Source of the DNA: Plutella xylostella
Taxonomy: Eukaryota > Arthropoda > Insecta > Lepidoptera > Plutellidae
Assembly (NCBI RefSeq): GCF_932276165.1
Contig: NC_063988.1
Span: forward strand, 4,340,001 to 4,404,000
Reading direction: 5' to 3'
Length of the DNA: 64,000 bases
Under the pieces are notes generated by a model. That model did not search any database. It was not told the origin of the DNA and saw only the letters and a program-made list of their open reading frames with translations. Shown here one piece after another: positions 23,901 to 35,700 of the stretch. How positions within the stretch are numbered: position 1 is the stretch's first letter; the number at the start of each line of letters is the position of its first letter. The position numbers were made by a program, and so were the translations under genes.

Positions 23901-26125
23901 GGAGTCAGGACTTTTGGTATGTTAACAACCTAAGCCCCCTGAACAAGTTTCTGAAGGAATCGCTGAGTTACCTGCTCACGCACTCTACACCTCATTCCTT
24001 GACTGGACTACTGGGCTAGTTTACATTGAGCTTTTTAAAGCCCGCTCTACACTCGCGCCGCGAACCCCCGCGAAGGTATGAGTGTAGATGTTGTTCACGC
24101 CTTCACGTTCACGGTCGCGGTTCGCGGAGTTCCCGTGCCATGGCGGTTTTTTGGCCCGCGACAAAGGGTACGCGGCGCGCGAATGCAACAACTATACTCG
24201 CTGTTTTTTCCATATATTTTCATTGAAGTTGCGAAGCTTCGTGAGTTTGGAGGGACACAGTTGTGGGCAAACCGCTGCGTAAATTCACGCCGCGGATTCA
24301 CGGAGCGAATTCGCGGCGCGATTGTTGAGCGGGCTTAACAATCTGCTTTTCACTATCCGATAAAAAACGGTTAAACTCCCATTTTACGGATTTAAACTTG
24401 CTGACTACATAGTAGATAGTAAACTATCACTGTGTCATGCCAGCCTTTACTAGTACTTACTTCTTGGTAGGTCAATAACCTAATTTTTTCTGTTTCCCAA
24501 AATACCTACCTTATATGACAAACCCGCTCATCATCATTATTATTTCATGCCATATCTGCAGAAAAGTGTCGATATCAGCCCGTGCGGCGCGACACAGCGC
24601 TCGCGCCATCCAGCGGCGGCCGACCGGGTTCATCCGACACTACGACATAGACGAGCTGGGGTCGCAGAGTAGCATGGACCGCGTCACTGAGGGGAGCAGG
24701 TACAGTGCAGCGAGCACCGGATTCGATACTATTTTCGAATCTACACGAAGGTTCACTTTTACCAAACGCTAAATGTAATTAACTCAAATTTTAAATACAT
24801 TTTGTACTAACTGACAGGCTACTAAATACGTTTAGCGTTTGGTGAAATTCCACCTAACATATGGAAAAAACAAATACGCAACGTTAACGGAGGTTCGAAA
24901 CTTGTGCTCGCGACTCAGGTCCCCGCCGGGAGGGGGTAAACTAGGTCTTAGCACTCTCGATATTAATAGCGTAACAAGGGATTGTTAGTTGTGGATGGTA
25001 GGTATTTTGATAATATGTATTTCAGTTCATTATCCAGAAAGACAATGAAATTACGAGACGATGCGACATTCGCAGACGCCGCGCCCTCTCGATACATTTT
25101 TATGCAATTTAGAAGCACAGTTTCCTCGTCTCCTCCTTTCCTTCTGCGAGAAGCTTCTGTTTTTTTTGTTGTTAGCATCTCGTCTATTTGACGCCTTTTC
25201 AGTGTGTTTTGTGCCTTTTACCATTTAGCGCAATATGTGTGTGTATACTTCTAAATCCATCAGGAAAGTCCGTATAGCCAGTGAATGGAAGGTGGATGAG
25301 GCTGAGGAAGACGAGGCCGGCCCGCCGTCGGCCCTGCAGAGACTGTTCGACCAGGTCGCGCGCGCCTTGTGCAATGATGATGACCAGCCGCTGAGGGATC
25401 CCAAGTTAGTCTCCATTAACTATTCATAAGTTATTTTTTGAGTATAACAAGCTCAGAAAGAATTTAATAAATAATAAATATTTTTGGGCCATCTCACACA
25501 CGGCAATCAGACCCCAAGCTAGGTAGAACCTGTGTCATGGGTGTCGGACAGCTGATATATCGACACACATACACAGATAGATACGAAGACCCAAGTTCAA
25601 ATATCTGTCTTTAAACAAACATCTGCCCCAGCCAGGAATCGAACCCGGGACCTTCGGCATAGCAGTCAGGGGCACTAACCACTACACCACTCAGCCGTCA
25701 AATAATGCCCCCACTGACAAAAATATTTTACGTTTTTGGTGTGTGTCTGAATTTTTTAAATGCTCAATTACTTCAGGTCATCAAACGAAATGAAGCAAAA
25801 GTTCCTAATGATGAGATGTTCCCCGCTGTCCTGCTTGCACTACGGCGGCGACGACCAAACATTGCAGAACTACCCGCCAGAAGGAATATTACGCGACAAC
25901 TTACTAGAAATCCAGCACGGAAAAGCGTTAGAACGAAACATATCAAACGATTACGTCAGAGGCATAGAGGAGGTTCAACAGAAATTTGGAAAAAGATCTC
26001 TGAGGGCTATAGAGTTTGCAAAGATCAGGAGGTCTATAACTGTGCAGCAATATCAGGAAAGAAACAGGGAAAGGCAAACACTGATTGGCGTTGGGAAACC
26101 AAACGCATTTCATGAACAGCTGTAG
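17939..26125 (+). CDS. PPIL6: PPIL6-like divergent cyclophilin with long C-terminal extension
   Basis: Peptidyl-prolyl isomerase-like 6 homologue. Fifteen exons: 17939-18221, 18604-18830, 18948-19010, 19155-19372, 19711-19990, 20188-20321, 20628-20864, 20981-21114, 21269-21317, 21442-21531, 21647-21685, 21796-21843, 24562-24699, 25264-25404, 25777-26125. Phases agree throughout, giving about 809 residues against about 311 in human PPIL6. The N-terminal region matches the PPIL6 pre-domain (ILDGEALGGEVELKKYVEE). The cyclophilin fold spans about 175-325: ICIDEEIIGTLIF, ENFLRLC, HRIVKDGWIQCGG, RRGVLCMAN, STQFF, VAFGQLVEG. Arg222 (CypA Arg55), Gln271, Phe273 and Trp281 are kept. The CypA Phe60, Gln63 and His126 positions read Trp, Cys and Tyr, so isomerase activity is doubtful. 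Residues 326-809 match no domain I recognise; they are charged and mostly helical-looking. The start is the only ATG opening the first exon frame near the 5' end. Confidence 0.87.
22442..23016 (-). mobile_element. 5'-truncated LINE with reverse-transcriptase C-terminus, 11-bp TSD
   Basis: Minus-strand reading gives a non-LTR retrotransposon C-terminal region: DHSLEIKCRIEQARSAF, LLYGAEAWTLTERMAKRLE, FEMWVYRRMLKISW, RKLEYFGHIMRN, GRRRPGRPMTSWLQNLRQW, ending in a stop and a GAA-repeat tail (CTT repeat on plus). ACAGCTATTTT flanks it exactly at 22431-22441 and 23017-23027, a target duplication expected of target-primed reverse transcription. It lacks the catalytic core and endonuclease, so it is dead on arrival. 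Clade not certain (RTE-like tail). Confidence 0.9.
23039..23471. mobile_element. PIF/Harbinger-like MITE, 433 bp
   Basis: About 30-bp terminal inverted repeats starting GGGTGCTTTTCCACCAGAGA and ending in the reverse complement, flanked by TTA on both sides (23036-23038 and 23472-23474). A three-base TWA target duplication is typical of PIF/Harbinger. Internal CATCCATAGCAC units are locally repeated. No transposase. It inserted into the fold-back element's centre next to the LINE fragment. Confidence 0.8.
24039..24335. mobile_element. GC-rich MITE with TAA target duplication, 297 bp
   Basis: Starts AGCCCGCTCTACACTCGCGC and ends with the reverse complement of AGCCCGCTCAACAATCGCGC; TAA flanks both ends (24036-24038, 24336-24338). 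It is much richer in CpG than the surroundings. It lies just after the fold-back element in the same PPIL6 intron. The overlapping ORFs in it on both strands are by-products of GC content. Confidence 0.8.
25484..25700 (-). mobile_element. tRNA-derived SINE in the last PPIL6 intron
   Basis: On the minus strand it begins with a tRNA-like head: TAGTGGTTAGTGCCCCTGAC (A-box region) and GGGTTCGATTCCTGG (B box), followed by CTGGGGCAGATGTTTG and a family-specific body. The same family occurs at 44823-45011 and 48474-48720. The tRNA of origin was not determined. Confidence 0.8.
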
Positions 26126-26796
26126 TTTGCGTGAAGTGTCCAAATTTTATTATCAAGTGCACTTGCACTGAATATGTTATGCTCGTTTTTTATGTAGGTT
26201 ATCTATTGTTTTTTTTTGAGAATTTTTGTTAACAAGTTTTAAATTATAGTTCAAAAATTAAACGAATTCGTAAAATCAACATTTTATTAACACAAGCACT
26301 GCACCCTAATTTCCCATGACGATATCAAAATAATATTAATACTATTAATTATAGTTGTTGTTACAACAAAGATACATTATCACAATGTCAACTTACGTTG
26401 CAACATTTGACTTGATGAGGGTAAACTGTTATTATGCTGTTATTCTAATATACAAAAGTGATCACATTCTAACAGCTTACATAAATAAATCATAGTTTTT
26501 TTACCACTAATGTTACTTACATTTACGCAACCATTCGAAAATTCCGCAATGGCACTCTCCATAAGTAATTAATCAGTCACATAATTCATTATTCATTTGG
26601 TCAATAAAACGGCTTGTAAAAACGATATGCCTTCAATAAACAATTATTAATTTTTAACTTGAACCGTTTGGAACAAGCCATTTTAGTTCATTTATATCAA
26701 TATCACACATGCATAGACTATAATTGATCTACCTTCCGGTCGGCGGCCATGTTGAGTCTATGGTTCGTTTCGCGTGTTTTCTCCCTTGTCTATGGT
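26126..26796. other. Convergent 3' intergenic region of PPIL6 and ABCB6
   Basis: Only 671 bp separate the two stop codons. Candidate AATAAA signals exist for PPIL6 on plus (about 26483 and 26603) and for ABCB6 on minus (TTTATT at about 26283). If used, the two 3' UTRs would overlap head-on; this is an inference. Confidence 0.4.
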
Positions 26797-29700
26797 CTAG
26801 TGTCCGTGGCCGTGGCCGAGTGCGCCGAAGCCGTTGGTCTGGCTGGATCCTCTATGGTCCGTGTTGATGGTGGCGCCCTCTCCGTTGTTGTTGTCGTTGG
26901 GACTGCCTCGGTTTTCCAGCTGTTGCTGCCACATGGACGCGTAAATGCCGCCCTGGGCTAGGAGAGCGTCGTGGCTGAAATAAGAATGGTTTTTATCAGT
27001 TTACATAATGAGTCAAGGTGCAGGAACTAGCATACCCATAATAGAAGAGTATCAGTCGATTTGTGCTATCAATGATCTAACCATCGATAGCGGGGCCACA
27101 CCTCTGTAGTTAATGTAGTTATGTATATTTGAGCTTAGAGTTGAGTTAGAGATATAACGTCCGTAAATTAAGAAACAATATTAAAAATGCCCATCAGACT
27201 CATTCACTCGTCTCATTTCATTCGATCTGTCTTCGGTAATTACAATCAAATGTATATCAATAAAAAATAGATACTCACTTGCCCCTCTCAACGATCTCTC
27301 CTTCACTCAGCACTAGTATCTCATCTGCGTGGATGATGGTAGACAGTCTGTGCGCGATGATCAGCGTCGTTCTGTTAGCGCAGACTCGTGCTAGCGCCGC
27401 CTGAAATGTGCGTGTAATGTAAGATATAGTTACAGGTAAATAGTTGCTAAATTAATATCGACACTTATTACATTCATACAAAAAAAAACATTGAGTGTAA
27501 CAGATTGTGTTTTCATCATTTGCACAAACGCAAAACATAATAATAGTACAGTAAAAATCAATCGTATTAATTTTTCGCAATATGTACTTTACGATTATGA
27601 CCGCTAGAGGCGCCACTTTCCACGAAAAAACAAAACATGTTAAAAATACCTGTATATTCCTCTCAGTGTTGGTATCCAGAGCGGACGTGGCCTCGTCCAG
27701 TAGCACGATCGCGGGGTCCTTGAGTATTGTCCGCGCGATCGCTATCCGCTGCTTCTCACCTCCACTTAGCCTTAGACCTCTTTCTCCCACCTGCAAATAC
27801 ATACTTAGTACTTACTATAATTATTGGGATTGGATGCCCTAAACCCTGCTGAATTGACGACAATAGATATTTAGCCAGCTGAATTGATTGAATTGACCAA
27901 CACAGGCATGGTTAGATGACGAAGGAGTAGGACAGAGTGTTATATGGTTAGATGAGCCACGATTACGGACTATAAACCGATTTACAATACATGGTAAAAA
28001 GTTATATGTGTGATGAAAACCATGCAGTTCAGCGTGTGCCAGTATCAGTTCTATCCTACAGATAACTTTAGACACGGTGAAACCGGAGTTGAATCTCAAT
28101 ACTATACTATAGTATACTTGCCTGAGTGTCATAAGCGTCTGGGAATGTGAGTATTCTGTCGTGAATGTCTGCGTTCTTGGCAGCTGAAATTACGTCAGCT
28201 GTAGAAGCATCCAGTCGTCCGTACAGTATGTTGTATCTGTAATAAATAAATAAGCAGCTTTTAATGGAGAAGATAACCGGTATAAAAGTGGCAGCCATAT
28301 TAGTTTAAATGAATTTCACGCTCACATTATTATGCTAAATTAAGCTTTAGAGAGCAGCCTTTGATTATCCCTAAGCCTGCCAGATTTAAACTTTCATCAT
28401 GTAAAGCGTATAGTTACAGAATGTAACGTAATATACGTTACATTCTGTAACTATACGCTTTTATATTGTATACATTATTTTATATTGTATCGGTGGCAAA
28501 CTAGGGAACTATACTAAGGATTGTCACCGTGAAAGGTGATTGACCAGTCAAATTAGCGTCAGTAGCTGATTGCCCAGGGAACGCCGGTAGGTCATACTTC
28601 ACTTAAGGAAGCATATTCAAGCACCCCTACCTGACAGAGTTATTAAACAGCACAGTATCTTGGGGAACCACTCCTATATTCGCTCTGAGCGAGGCCTGCG
28701 TCACGGAGCGCACGTCCTGGCCGTCCACAGTCACCGCGCCCTCGTTCACGTCGTAGAAGCGGAATAGGAGGCGCATTACGGTTGATTTGCCCGCGCCGCT
28801 GGGGCCGACCTGGGGGTGGGAATTATGTTTAGATTAAGTATGGATTGAAGGCTTGTGTTGCAAAAAGAATATTCGCTTTTGCATTCGAGTAGGGCGGAAA
28901 TTATACTGAATGTCACTATATAGTACATTTACCAGAACGCACAACCCCTGTAGCACGACACGCATCAAGCGCACGAATTGTCTTAAAGCTTTTATATCGA
29001 GTTCACTATCGGGGCCGCAAGTCGTCAAATTATATCGTGTCTTGCCGTGGGCGTTTTGCGTATCGTGCTACGGGACCTGAAGGGTCTACACGGGTTCTTA
29101 ATCGTCGTTGATAAATATCACTATTGTGAAACGCGCATAAAACGAGTTTATCGACGTCGATAACGAGCCCGAGTAGCGGCCGTGGGTCACACCTTTCGAA
29201 GTAGTAAGTATCCCAATACACCATAGCTACACTTACTAAGGCAACAGTGGTCCCAGCAGCCACCTTAAAGCTGACATTCTTCAGTATGAGCTTCTCGGGC
29301 CCGTAGCCGAACGACACGTGCTTGAACTCGACGGCGCCGCCGCGCACGCGCAGCTCGGGCGCGCCCGCCGCGTCCTTCACTCCGAGTGCACTCGCATCAG
29401 AGGGAACATGCTCTCAACATCCTCATTCAGCCACTGTACCACCAAGGACACATTGACAATCAAAAATCCTCAAGCAGCATTGCTTATCTGCCAAATACCT
29501 GTCAGATCCATACAAATCACGTCAGATTTGACAGATGAGCAATTGGATTGTCTATTACTAATGAGTCAGTGGTAGTAAGATATTTTAGCACTATGCAATG
29601 GCCCTAGATAGTGCATAAGGCATAGTTGCAATAACATTCCCTAGCTCTACTTACCAGGGCAACAGGAAATGCCAAGAGTCACTCTGCTTATACATACTGG

Positions 29701-32700
29701 ATACGCTTCTCAAACAGTTCAGTATCCATTCACTTTCCCAATATACCACACCAACACACACTCACCAAGGCAACAGTGGTCCCAGCAGCCACCTTAAAGC
29801 TGACATTCTTCAGTATGAGCTTCTCGGGCCCGTAGCCGAACGACACGTGCTTGAACTCGACGGCGCCGCCGCGCACGCGCAGCTCGGGCGCGCCCGCCGC
29901 GTCCTTCACGTCCGAGTCCACTCGCATTAAGTCGAACATGTTCTCCATGTCGACGAAGTTCTTCTGGATCGCTCTGTTGGTTGGGAAATGGATAGGTTGA
30001 GGCCCCATTGGTGCGTTGCGGTACGTTGCCTAAAAATATATGGCAGCGACTACGCAGCCTAACAATGGGGCTTCGCTTGTAGGTAATTATGAATCATCTC
30101 GCGCGTTAGAGGAGTGAGGGTTTTCTGTTTATTTTTATGAAACAAGTGAGTACCTATATGTATAAAAGAACATTGAAAGTTAATAATAAAACAATATGAA
30201 AATAATGGACGAACTCATAGTCATGACATCGTCCTCTCTCTCGCTGTAACTATAAGGCAGTCAATGCAAGAAGTATTACTTATGTAGCGGCCACCACTTT
30301 CATATTGTTTATTTACGGGAGTTAAACAGCAGAAATATTATGAGCTTGTGACTCCTAATTAGACTTTTGTGTCAGCACAATGAGAATTGAGTTTGGAGGT
30401 ACACTAAAGTTCTTAATTCTGTAAGAGTCTAACGGAGACATGTTGCATTAACTGTAATATGTGATAACATGAATTTACCTGTAATAGGTTCCGAACCAGT
30501 TCAACGGCACATATAACTGTATGATGTAGGACGCAAACAGTACGTAGTCACCGACAGTCAACGACTTCTCGTCTACTACCAGAGACACGCAGAGCAGAGA
30601 ACCCGCCAGAAGACCTTAAATCATAACGAATAATTATTAAAATACTTCAGCAAAAATAAGGGGGGTGTCCGTAAATAGTAAAAAATTATCGCAGTTAACG
30701 GATTTTGGATATTGCTTGTGAATTCATTTCGGAAAATAAAGACGAAAGAAATGACAAAGCATACCAAGAAATAAATTGATAAGCATAGAGTGTAAAATGT
30801 GTTGTTATGGATTTTGATTCGATAAAAACGTGCCATTTGTATTGTAAATATTTAGTTTAAATTATCGATATAAAGTTAGCAAACAAACCTACCTGAGCAT
30901 ATTATTACGTTCTGTAGTGTGTTCAATATGTTCAACGTAATCAAAGATTTAAATTCTTCTCCCTGTAAAAAATAATAAAAATAAATTATAAAATCTGTTA
31001 AATCATCTGTGTTGATCTCAACAACATTGAGCTTTACAAATTACTAATGCCAACTTTATTATTTCAGTTTCTCAATATAGACAACCTTCTATCGTCTAAG
31101 CCTATCGCACTACCAATCACTTTTTCAACATCACCAAATGTTAACTCGTAGAAAATGCTACTAGCATTAGGTTCGAATTGGTATCGATTTACTTTGTGCA
31201 ATAAATAATTTAATAATAATAATTTTAAACATTATAACAAACAACTGTACCTGATATTTAATAATAGCGTCCTTATACGACACCACCTCATAGTTCTCTG
31301 CACCGTAGTATTTGACAGTCTCGTAGTTGAGCAGCGAGTCCACTGAGCGCGCCTTCTGGTCATTGTCCGCTTGGTTCATGCGCCTCTGGAACTTTGTGCG
31401 CCATTCTGTTACCGCTATCGTTATGACTGGAATAAATGTGGACAAGATGATAAACAGTACAAATACACACTGTAGTATAAACACAGTTTTGTTTCATTTA
31501 GCTAGGTACATACAACTGACACAAGCTTTACTTAAAAACTTATATGTATAATTCAGAGCCGAAACGAAAGAGTCGGCACGGTTATCAGTGTCACATTGGA
31601 ATAGTTTGAGTTTGAACGACGACGATACTGAAGTTTGTATTTGTGTTTTGAATGTCTCGTCAGTTATTGGCATTCGTAAATCTGTGTTACAAAAAACACA
31701 GATCCTTTTAAGACACAATACAAAATTTATTGTGTCTGATTAACCACAACAATAATTATAAACGCTTTCGTTAAAAAGTAATATACTCACAAATATATAG
31801 AATCATAGTTGAAAACACGATCAGTCCAAACCAGATGTTGAAAGCGTGAATGAAGTACGCGACCGCTATCACTATATCCACTAGCGTAGGCGTTATAGAG
31901 AACAGTATGTACGACAGCAGGTTGTCTATGGAATCCGTGCCTCGGTCCATGACCCTCAGGACTTCCCCGGTCTTACGAGACAAATGCCATCTTAGTGGTA
32001 AACCGTGGAGATGGCGAAATAGTTCCAGCTGAAAAATTAATGGTATTTGTTAGGTGATCTGGTTGAAAATCAAGACAATACGTTGTGGGTTAAGACGCTA
32101 TATCTGTATTTTTATATGGACTATATGCGGCACATTACATAAAACTAGCATCCACTGTTTGTAAAGAAATCAGAGAGAGAACAACTTGTGGAAGCTCCGT
32201 CTGTAAACCTAATATCTGTCCGAAGGCCAATATCAAACGGATCACTGGACTGACGAAATTAGACAGGTAGCTCGCAGCGGTTTCATGAGGAAGGTTGAGA
32301 ATATACTGTAATAGCGCTCTGTGTTAGAGAACTATGTACAGCAGGGAACCAGTGTTAAAAACCACTGATTAAAAAGTTTTTACATTTAATTTCTCACCTG
32401 AATCTCCCTAGTAGTGTACTGTTGAACTTTAATCCAGAGATATGATCGCAAATTATTAAGCAGCCCCATGCCTCCTGTGCCGCCACCTTGCAGGAACTTA
32501 AACAGCACGTATATCACCACCAGGTCCCATCGGAACAGGAGCGGAGGGATCGATATGCTGTCCACTGTAAGCGGGAAATGTTGGGGGTTTTTATTATGGA
32601 GGTGAGCTGAGTGTAATAAATGTAAGTATGGATTTGATTTGTCAGTCTTAAGTAAAGGTCAGAGTTGTTTAGTCTAGTGACCACAAATATACAAAATGTA

Positions 32701-35700
32701 ACATGGAAAGGCTTGCCAGAATGCCTAATGTTCGAGCAATGAAAACACTAATAATGCACTTAACGATATTTCCACCAATAAAAGGTTGGCTAGAAGAAAT
32801 AGCTTTGCGCGGCCACAGGAATGGTCAGACTCGATTCGGAAGAGGTGGTAGCGTGTGACGAATACAATCTAGTACTCGATTCCCGCTAGTAGAATCGGTT
32901 ATTCAATACCTTAAATGAAGAATTGAAATTAAATTAACTCACCAATCAGCTTATTGTAAATGGGCACGTATAAGTTGATAACTCTTCCGGCCACCAGCAG
33001 CAGGACACAGACCATGACGTGCACTTGAAGGCACGCACTCTTGCGAGGCCATAGGAACGGGAGTAGAGTGCGTAACTTGCTGAACACATTGCGGAATGTC
33101 GAGCGGTTTTCGTTCTGGAAATGAAGTTATTATTAAAGACGATGCTGAAGTGTAGATATTATTTATGTGTAAAAATAAGTATACAAATACAGGCGGTACA
33201 GTTGTTCAGAATGATCCCCAGAGTCATCCCCTGCGGCTTAGTATACCACTTTTACAACCTTTTTTTTATTTTTTAAAGTCTTTTTAGTTTCCCACTGCTA
33301 GGCAAAGGCCTCCCCTTTTTACAACTTTAATTATTATTTTTGTGTAGACAAAAACAGTACACAATATTGCAGATTTTATGCTATCGTATAGGATAGGAGT
33401 TCTCATGTGAATTGTGGTGAAATCAATGATAAAATCATAGAAATGATAGTTATGAAGAATGAGAAAGGTCAGGATTTTTTTTAGTTAATGTTATGAGTTA
33501 TGCTCCTTTTTCATCCATGTTAATATGGTTTAAAAAGTTAATATCGTGCGTTGCATTTTCTAGCGATTGTAATTTACCGACGCGCATTCCACTTGAGCCC
33601 CTTTAAATATCAAAATATATTTCCAGGAAAAAACTAAGCACATTTTAAGTGTTGGAAAGGTATATTGCGACTGGATAAGCATTTGCGTGCAATATTGTAC
33701 ATGCGTGATAAATTGATAATAATTAGCTTGTTTATTACACTCAACAATGATTATGATTTCGAGTTAGGGTGCTTACATAGAGAATCGGGTTCCCTGTACC
33801 GGTAACCTGATTATGAGAAAGCGCTCATGACAACATCCGGGAAATGCTCTGTGAGTGAACGCTTTCGCATAACCAGGTTACCGGTACAGGTAGATACAGG
33901 GAACCCGATTCTCTATGTAAGCACCCTTAAAATAATTGACGGGTATAAAGACCTGCAGACCCGATACAAAATGTAAATAATAGCTAACGCATCTTATTAG
34001 CTGATTGTTAAAAAATCGTAAAAAAATACTTAAGTCACAAAATGTATGAAATAATACCGAATCGATGTCTCACAGGGATTTGACTGTACGGATATAGGTA
34101 CTGCATTACGATCTATGAGTTGATGGGTGCGGCCGTGAACAGTCTGAAAATTACATTACAAACAATCAGTAAGATTACTCATAGGTATCATAAACACCTG
34201 TACAAGACTAACCCATACCTAAGTATGTAATAATAATAAATAACTTCATTTAATCCTAAATAACGCCTACAAAAGAGGAAGAACAAAACATAAATAAAAT
34301 GTTTATTGGTATTTTCTACTTTCAGACTGTTCACTTACCTTGAAAACGATCTGTGACATCTCAAAATTTGGAATTTCATTGCAAATGTGATGTGTGTAAA
34401 TATAAATATGTAAAACACGTTTACTAATCATGCATTGTAACCTTTTTGTTAATTATAAAGTCATTTCCAACTGCACAAACTACAAATTGATTTTGATATG
34501 GGCATAACATTCTAACCTAAAATAAATAAAACTTGAAAATGACAAAGACACGGTAATTTTTTTCGAAGTCAGAAATCAGCAAAGAGGAGGTATTTTATTA
34601 TGTCTATGACTTATGTAATGCTCAAAATATTGACTCTATTAACGTAATGCAAATGCAGAAGTGCGAGTTTTTCAGAGTTTTTACATGGTTTTTACTTCGA
34701 GTGAGAGTCGCCACCTAGCGAGATACGCGCTGCATTAGCTTTGCGTCACGATTGTCGATTTTCACTGCTCGATCGGTTTAGAAACATCTATACTTGCCCC
34801 CCTCAGTATCGTGAGGAAATTTGACCATGGTACATTTCCCACCATGGCTGTGTTTAACAGCATGCGGACTTGATCACGCATGCGGGATGGTCCCGTACGC
34901 GTTCATACAAGTATCTACTGTAACGCATGGAATATGTACGCGAGACGCGGGAAAATGGCGTGATAAAATCCGCATGTTATTAAACACAGCCTGCTGATGA
35001 TAGTATTACCCTGAAACACATACCCTGGGCGGAATATTCCGTCGCATGTCATCATTGTCGAGATACTCGAACTGGTGCATGATGCCAGGAGCCCTCAGCC
35101 CCAGCACGAATATCGCCATGCACGACACGTAGCGGCCCACGAACAGCGCCATCTCTAGGCGGTCTTGGAGACTGCGGAGGAACGTGAGAAATATGTTATG
35201 ATGGAAAGTATAGTTTGATGGCAACTTGGCAAGCTATAGATCGCATCTAGTGGCATGCTTTGGGAGAGGTGTGCGTCCAGCAGTAAACTGCTATAGGCTG
35301 ATGACCTTAGGCAAGATCCCTGGCTGATGATGATGATGATGTGAGCAAGATCATATATCTGTACGAAAAAGAAAGAAGCTACATTACAAAGTAAACAAGT
35401 TACATTATACAGTAAATAAACGATAAGATTTAAACATAATATAACTTGATTGAATCCAAACAAAAAAATACGTTACGGTTCAAAATAGTCCACTTATTAT
35501 GATTTAATTCTATACAAGAAAAATATATAAATAACTGTATTTATCTACCAATAAAAACATTGTCACTCTGTTGAGATATATATATATATATATATAACGT
35601 TATCATGAAAAAAATAATTGAAAAGCAATATCAATAAACATTACACCTCATTGACTTGCAATGTTTACAAAACATTCAGATAAAAAACCTTCATGTAAGC

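Larger units (their letters stand above)
21943..24011. mobile_element. Fold-back DNA element with about 500 bp inverted arms, carrying two nested insertions
   Basis: Sits in the PPIL6 intron between exons 12 and 13. The left arm (from GTAGTCCAGTCAA at 21943 to about 22441) and right arm (about 23530 to 24011) are near-perfect reverse complements over about 500 bases, including GTTAACATACCAAAAGTCC, a poly-G/poly-C block and GTGCATCGGAGA. The original centre was short; it is now filled by a LINE fragment (22442-23016) and a MITE (23039-23471). The arms have no transposase. No clear target duplication was found. Confidence 0.85.
26797..29973 (-). other. ABCB6: ABCB6 exons 12-17: nucleotide-binding domain
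   Basis: These six exons carry the whole ATPase domain. Exon 12 (29766-29973) has the linker IQKNFVDMENMFDLMRVDSD and the A-loop region VSFGYGPEKLILKNVSF. Exon 13 has Walker A and the Q-loop IGVVPQDTV. Exon 14 has YNILYGRL. Exon 15 has the signature and Walker B. Exon 16 has the H-loop. Exon 17 is the tail, SHDALLAQGGIYASMWQQQ, then an Asn/Gly/His-rich end closing in GHGHGH before TAG at 26797. The histidine-rich C-terminus could bind metal; that is inference. Confidence 0.85.

Noticed and set aside
25021..25191. Possible extra PPIL6 exon (TTCAG acceptor at 25025, frame SSLSRKTMKLRDDATF)
   Set aside because: The frame fits after 24699, but no donor was found before a stop. Direct splicing 24699 to 25264 keeps the frame. 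It might be an alternative last exon.
32780..32860. Duplicate of ABCB6 exon 6
   Set aside because: Only about 25 bases (GCGCGGCCACAGGAATGG) resemble the exon; this could be chance.
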